22,421 nt of DNA, taken from the NCBI GenBank assembly GCA_002396385.1, contig DGTD01000031.1, forward strand, positions 1-22,421, in the 5' to 3' direction. Positions 20,440-22,421 of the stretch are shown here, piece after piece. Position 1 is the stretch's first letter. The number at the start of each line of letters is the position of its first letter. The notes beneath the pieces are model-generated. The model was not told the origin of the DNA, made no database searches, and saw only the letters and a program-made list of their open reading frames with translations. The DNA comes from Bacteroidales bacterium UBA4345. Lineage in GTDB: Bacteria; Bacteroidota; Bacteroidia; Bacteroidales; Paludibacteraceae. The translations under genes were made by a program, and so were the position numbers.

Positions 20440-22230
20440 ATGACAAAAAGACACCTGTTATTATTGGGATTGGCCCTAACTGGCATGAACAGTTATGCAG
20501 CGGGACTTGCATACGACTTTGAGTCGGACAGTAACGATTGGTCGGCACGCGGGACCGGAGAAACCACAATAGAACTTTCAACCGAGCAGAAACACGGAGG
20601 AGAGCAATCGCTATATGTAGACAAGCGTTCAGCGGGCTGGCACGGCGCACTGGTGCAGAACGACTACATACAGGCCGGGAAGACCTACAAATTCTCGGTA
20701 TGGGTTTTCTCGAAAGAGAATGCGAGAATAGAGCTCAGCCTACAATACACCCAGGGCGAAGATGACAGCTACCCAGCAATCGACAGCAAGCAAGTCAATG
20801 CCTACAACTGGACAGAACTATCGGGTGAGATTGTTATTCCGGAAGCCGCAACAAACATACAACCGTACGTGCAGAGCAACGAGAACGCAACACTGAGTTT
20901 CTATATTGACGATTTCACATGCGAGGAAAAAGTAGAGGAAATAATTGATTACAGCACCCAACCCGCATTAAAAGACCTGTTTGCAGGCTACTTCAAAGTA
21001 GGGACCGCTGTAACCGCCAGCGAAATTACCCCGACCAACGCAAAAAACATGGTTTTGCACCATTTCAACAGTGTGACACCAGGCAACGAGCTGAAGCCCG
21101 ACTGTCTGCTCGACCAAACTAGCAGCATAAGCGACGGGGACAATGTCAACCCACAAGTGAAACTGCCAGCGACAACAAGAACGGTGCTGAAATTCTGTAG
21201 CGAGAACAATATCCCGATACGCGGGCACGTGTTTATATGGCACTCGCAAACCCCAGACTGGTTCTTCAACGAGGGTTTTGAAGACAACGGCCAAACCGTA
21301 TCGAAAGAAATAATGGACCAGCGCATACACAACTACATAAAGAATGTAGTAGAAGCTGTGCAAAACGAATTTCCAAATCTTGATATATACGCATGGGACA
21401 TTGTCAACGAAGTATACGTAGACGGAGGAAATATGCGTGATCCGGGAAGCAACTACAAGGAAGAAGGGAAGTCGAGATGGATGGAAATATACGGAGACGA
21501 CTCGTTCATCAGCACCGCCTTCGAGAGTGCGAGGAAACTACTTCCACGCAAATGCAAAATATACTACAACGACTATAATGAATACGTACCAGCGAAACGC
21601 GACGCTATTTACAACCTCGTAAAAAAACTATACGCAAATGGGTTATGCGACGGTATAGGTATGCAATCACACCTGAGCACCGATTATCCATCGGTAAGTC
21701 TATACAAAGAAGCATTGGAAAAATATGCGACCATCGGCTGCGACATACAGATAACAGAATTGGACATCACGATAGCCGATGGCCACAACTACGATACCCA
21801 GGCAAACATGTACAAGCAACTGTTCGAGCTTTACAAAACACATAAAGATGAAATCAGCGTTGTAACCGTCTGGGGTACAAACGACGAGATCAGTTGGAGA
21901 AAAAAAGGGCGTCCACTCCTCTTCTCAGGCTACAAACCCAAAGAGGCTTATTGGCAGATAATAGAAGATATGCCACAGACCAGAGCCAAAGCGACGAAGT
22001 CGGAAACCCTCATCGGCGTAGTACCAACCAACGTCAAAGACCTGCTGAACATTGACTGTGCAGGCGACTTCGAATACGTGTTACTGACTTCATCGGGTAA
22101 AGAAGTTCTGAAAGGGAAAGGCACCAATCATGTAGAACTCAACCTGAACGGTATCGGTTCTGGCATGTATGTGGTAGAAGTTGGAACGGTAAACGGGAAC
22201 CGCAAGCACATAAAAATTATTAAAGAGTAA
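20440..22230 (+). CDS. Secreted endo-1,4-beta-xylanase, CBM22-like + GH10 + T9SS tail
   Basis: 596 aa. The signal peptide is residues 1-~20 (MTKRHLLLLGLALTGMNSYA). Residues ~22-162 are a carbohydrate-binding module of the CBM22/CBM4_9 type (YDFESDSNDWSARG; DKRSAGWHGAL; FYIDDF). Residues ~175-510 are a full GH10 catalytic barrel: FKVGTAV, NSVTPGNELKPD, IRGHVFIWHSQTPDWF, acid/base Glu324 in WDIVNE (319-324), nucleophile Glu440 in IQITELDI, and the C-terminal VWGTNDEISW. The last ~70 residues are a type A T9SS sorting domain ending KHIKIIKE. It cuts internal beta-1,4 bonds of xylan outside the cell or at the cell surface. The gene stands alone; its stop is 8 nt before a tRNA fragment. No TAnnTTTG promoter is visible upstream. 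Confidence 0.95.
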   Translation: MTKRHLLLLGLALTGMNSYAAGLAYDFESDSNDWSARGTGETTIELSTEQKHGGEQSLYVDKRSAGWHGALVQNDYIQAGKTYKFSVWVFSKENARIELSLQYTQGEDDSYPAIDSKQVNAYNWTELSGEIVIPEAATNIQPYVQSNENATLSFYIDDFTCEEKVEEIIDYSTQPALKDLFAGYFKVGTAVTASEITPTNAKNMVLHHFNSVTPGNELKPDCLLDQTSSISDGDNVNPQVKLPATTRTVLKFCSENNIPIRGHVFIWHSQTPDWFFNEGFEDNGQTVSKEIMDQRIHNYIKNVVEAVQNEFPNLDIYAWDIVNEVYVDGGNMRDPGSNYKEEGKSRWMEIYGDDSFISTAFESARKLLPRKCKIYYNDYNEYVPAKRDAIYNLVKKLYANGLCDGIGMQSHLSTDYPSVSLYKEALEKYATIGCDIQITELDITIADGHNYDTQANMYKQLFELYKTHKDEISVVTVWGTNDEISWRKKGRPLLFSGYKPKEAYWQIIEDMPQTRAKATKSETLIGVVPTNVKDLLNIDCAGDFEYVLLTSSGKEVLKGKGTNHVELNLNGIGSGMYVVEVGTVNGNRKHIKIIKE

Positions 22231-22238
22231 ATAAAACA

Positions 22239-22284
22239 AGACTCATAATCTGGAGGACCCAGGTTCAAGCTCTGGCTGGTCCAC
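22239..22284 (+). other. 3' half of tRNA-Met (CAT); candidate integration site (att)
   Basis: The sequence contains the anticodon loop CTCATAA (anticodon CAT, 22244-22246) with its 3' stem TCTGG, a T arm CCAGG-TTCAAGC-TCTGG (22259-22275) and the 3' acceptor strand CTGGTCC plus discriminator A (22276-22283). The acceptor 5' strand, D arm and most of the 5' anticodon stem are absent: upstream is the 3' end of the xylanase gene. A truncated tRNA keeping just its 3' end is the classic scar of a tyrosine integrase. It cannot be decided from here which side is the island. Confidence 0.8.
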
Positions 22285-22294
22285 ATTAAAAATC

Positions 22295-22327
22295 AAGCAC
22301 TTACGAGTTTTTCGCAAGTGCTTTTTT
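22295..22327 (+). terminator. Terminator behind the tRNA fragment
   Basis: AAGCACTT (22295-22302) pairs with AAGTGCTT (22316-22323); an inner CG/CG pair is possible in the loop, and six T follow (22322-22327). It could end the xylanase transcript. It can also work on the minus strand (GATTTTTAA after the stem). Confidence 0.8.
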
Positions 22328-22333
22328 CATGTC

Positions 22334-22355
22334 TGCGTAAACAATGCGTAAACAA
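22334..22355 (+). repeat. Tandem 11-bp direct repeat
   Basis: TGCGTAAACAA occurs twice with no spacer (22334-22344 and 22345-22355), about 50 nt from the tRNA fragment. Short direct repeats beside att sites often bind integrase or excisionase. Confidence 0.7.
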
Positions 22356-22379
22356 ACGCCTTTAGTCGGTGATTTTAGC

Positions 22380-22421
22380 TCAAAAAATCTTATCGAGTTT
22401 CATAGAGTATTTTATCCATTC
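22380..22421 (-). CDS. Possible gene end at the window edge (minus strand)
   Basis: On the minus strand a frame enters from beyond the window and stops at 22380 (…EWIKYSMKLDKIF). It is followed by the bidirectional hairpin at 22295-22323. The plus strand also has an open frame from the ATG at 22344 to the edge (26 codons, MRKQTPLVGDF…). Only one of these can be the usual case, and either could belong to an integrase or island gene. There is too little sequence to decide. Confidence 0.2.
   Translation of the reverse strand, partial: EWIKYSMKLDKIF

Noticed and set aside
22208..22284. A complete tRNA-Met gene ending at 22284
   Set aside because: The 35 nt before the anticodon are the xylanase 3' end and cannot form the acceptor 5' strand or D arm, so the tRNA is only a 3' fragment.

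Overview
The window looks like a chromosomal segment of a Bacteroidota (order Bacteroidales) bacterium, plausibly a Prevotella/Bacteroides-like plant-polysaccharide degrader. The evidence is Bacteroidetes-type promoters (-7 box TAnnTTTG) before several genes, few Shine-Dalgarno sequences, type IX secretion (T9SS)-like C-terminal tails on secreted proteins, and Bacteroidales gene neighbourhoods such as dihydroorotase beside a polyprenol-phosphate mannosyltransferase-like gene. No accession or species can be read from the sequence itself.

Layout. 1-730: 3' part of phosphoglycerate kinase (pgk) and its terminator. 749-1895: a 56-aa single-span membrane microprotein and a lipoprotein with a histidine-rich tail. 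1911-5164 (minus strand): dihydroorotase (pyrC), a GT2 polyprenol-phosphate sugar transferase and a WYL-type regulator. 5250-10193 (plus): a tight menaquinone block, menA, isochorismate synthase (menF) and menD, ending in a MATE efflux pump 4 nt behind menD. 10194-10958: a gene-poor gap. 10959-11680: a small outer-membrane beta-barrel protein with its own promoter and terminator. 11681-12376: a 700-bp non-coding region holding a palindrome, a run of ten G, a cluster of TGTCA/TGACA words and a -7 box. 12377-14650: a large MACPF (perforin-like) protein whose core is flanked by two copies of the same domain. 14831-16215 (minus): a small exported His-rich repeat protein and a GNAT acetyltransferase. 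16216-17198: mostly non-coding, with an orphan minus-strand terminator, a candidate small RNA and two convergent microprotein genes. 17199-22230 (plus): a cytoplasmic esterase, a two-gene operon of secreted proteins (a T9SS-tail protein and an alpha/beta hydrolase), a flavin reductase-like protein and a modular CBM-GH10-T9SS xylanase. 22239-22284: the 3' half of a tRNA-Met, a likely integration (att) site, followed by a terminator and a tandem 11-bp repeat at the window end.

How the genes work together. menA-menF-menD give three steps of menaquinone synthesis; menB, menC, menE and menH are not in the window. The right-hand 5 kb reads as hemicellulose degradation: the xylanase cuts the backbone and a nearby secreted hydrolase could remove ester side groups. 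The xylanase ends 8 nt before a truncated tRNA, so this arm may be part of an integrated island or border one.

The most unusual items are the MACPF protein (no export signal, duplicated flanking domains, elaborate upstream region), the tRNA-fragment junction with its 11-bp repeats, and the 16.2-17.1 kb microprotein/small-RNA locus.
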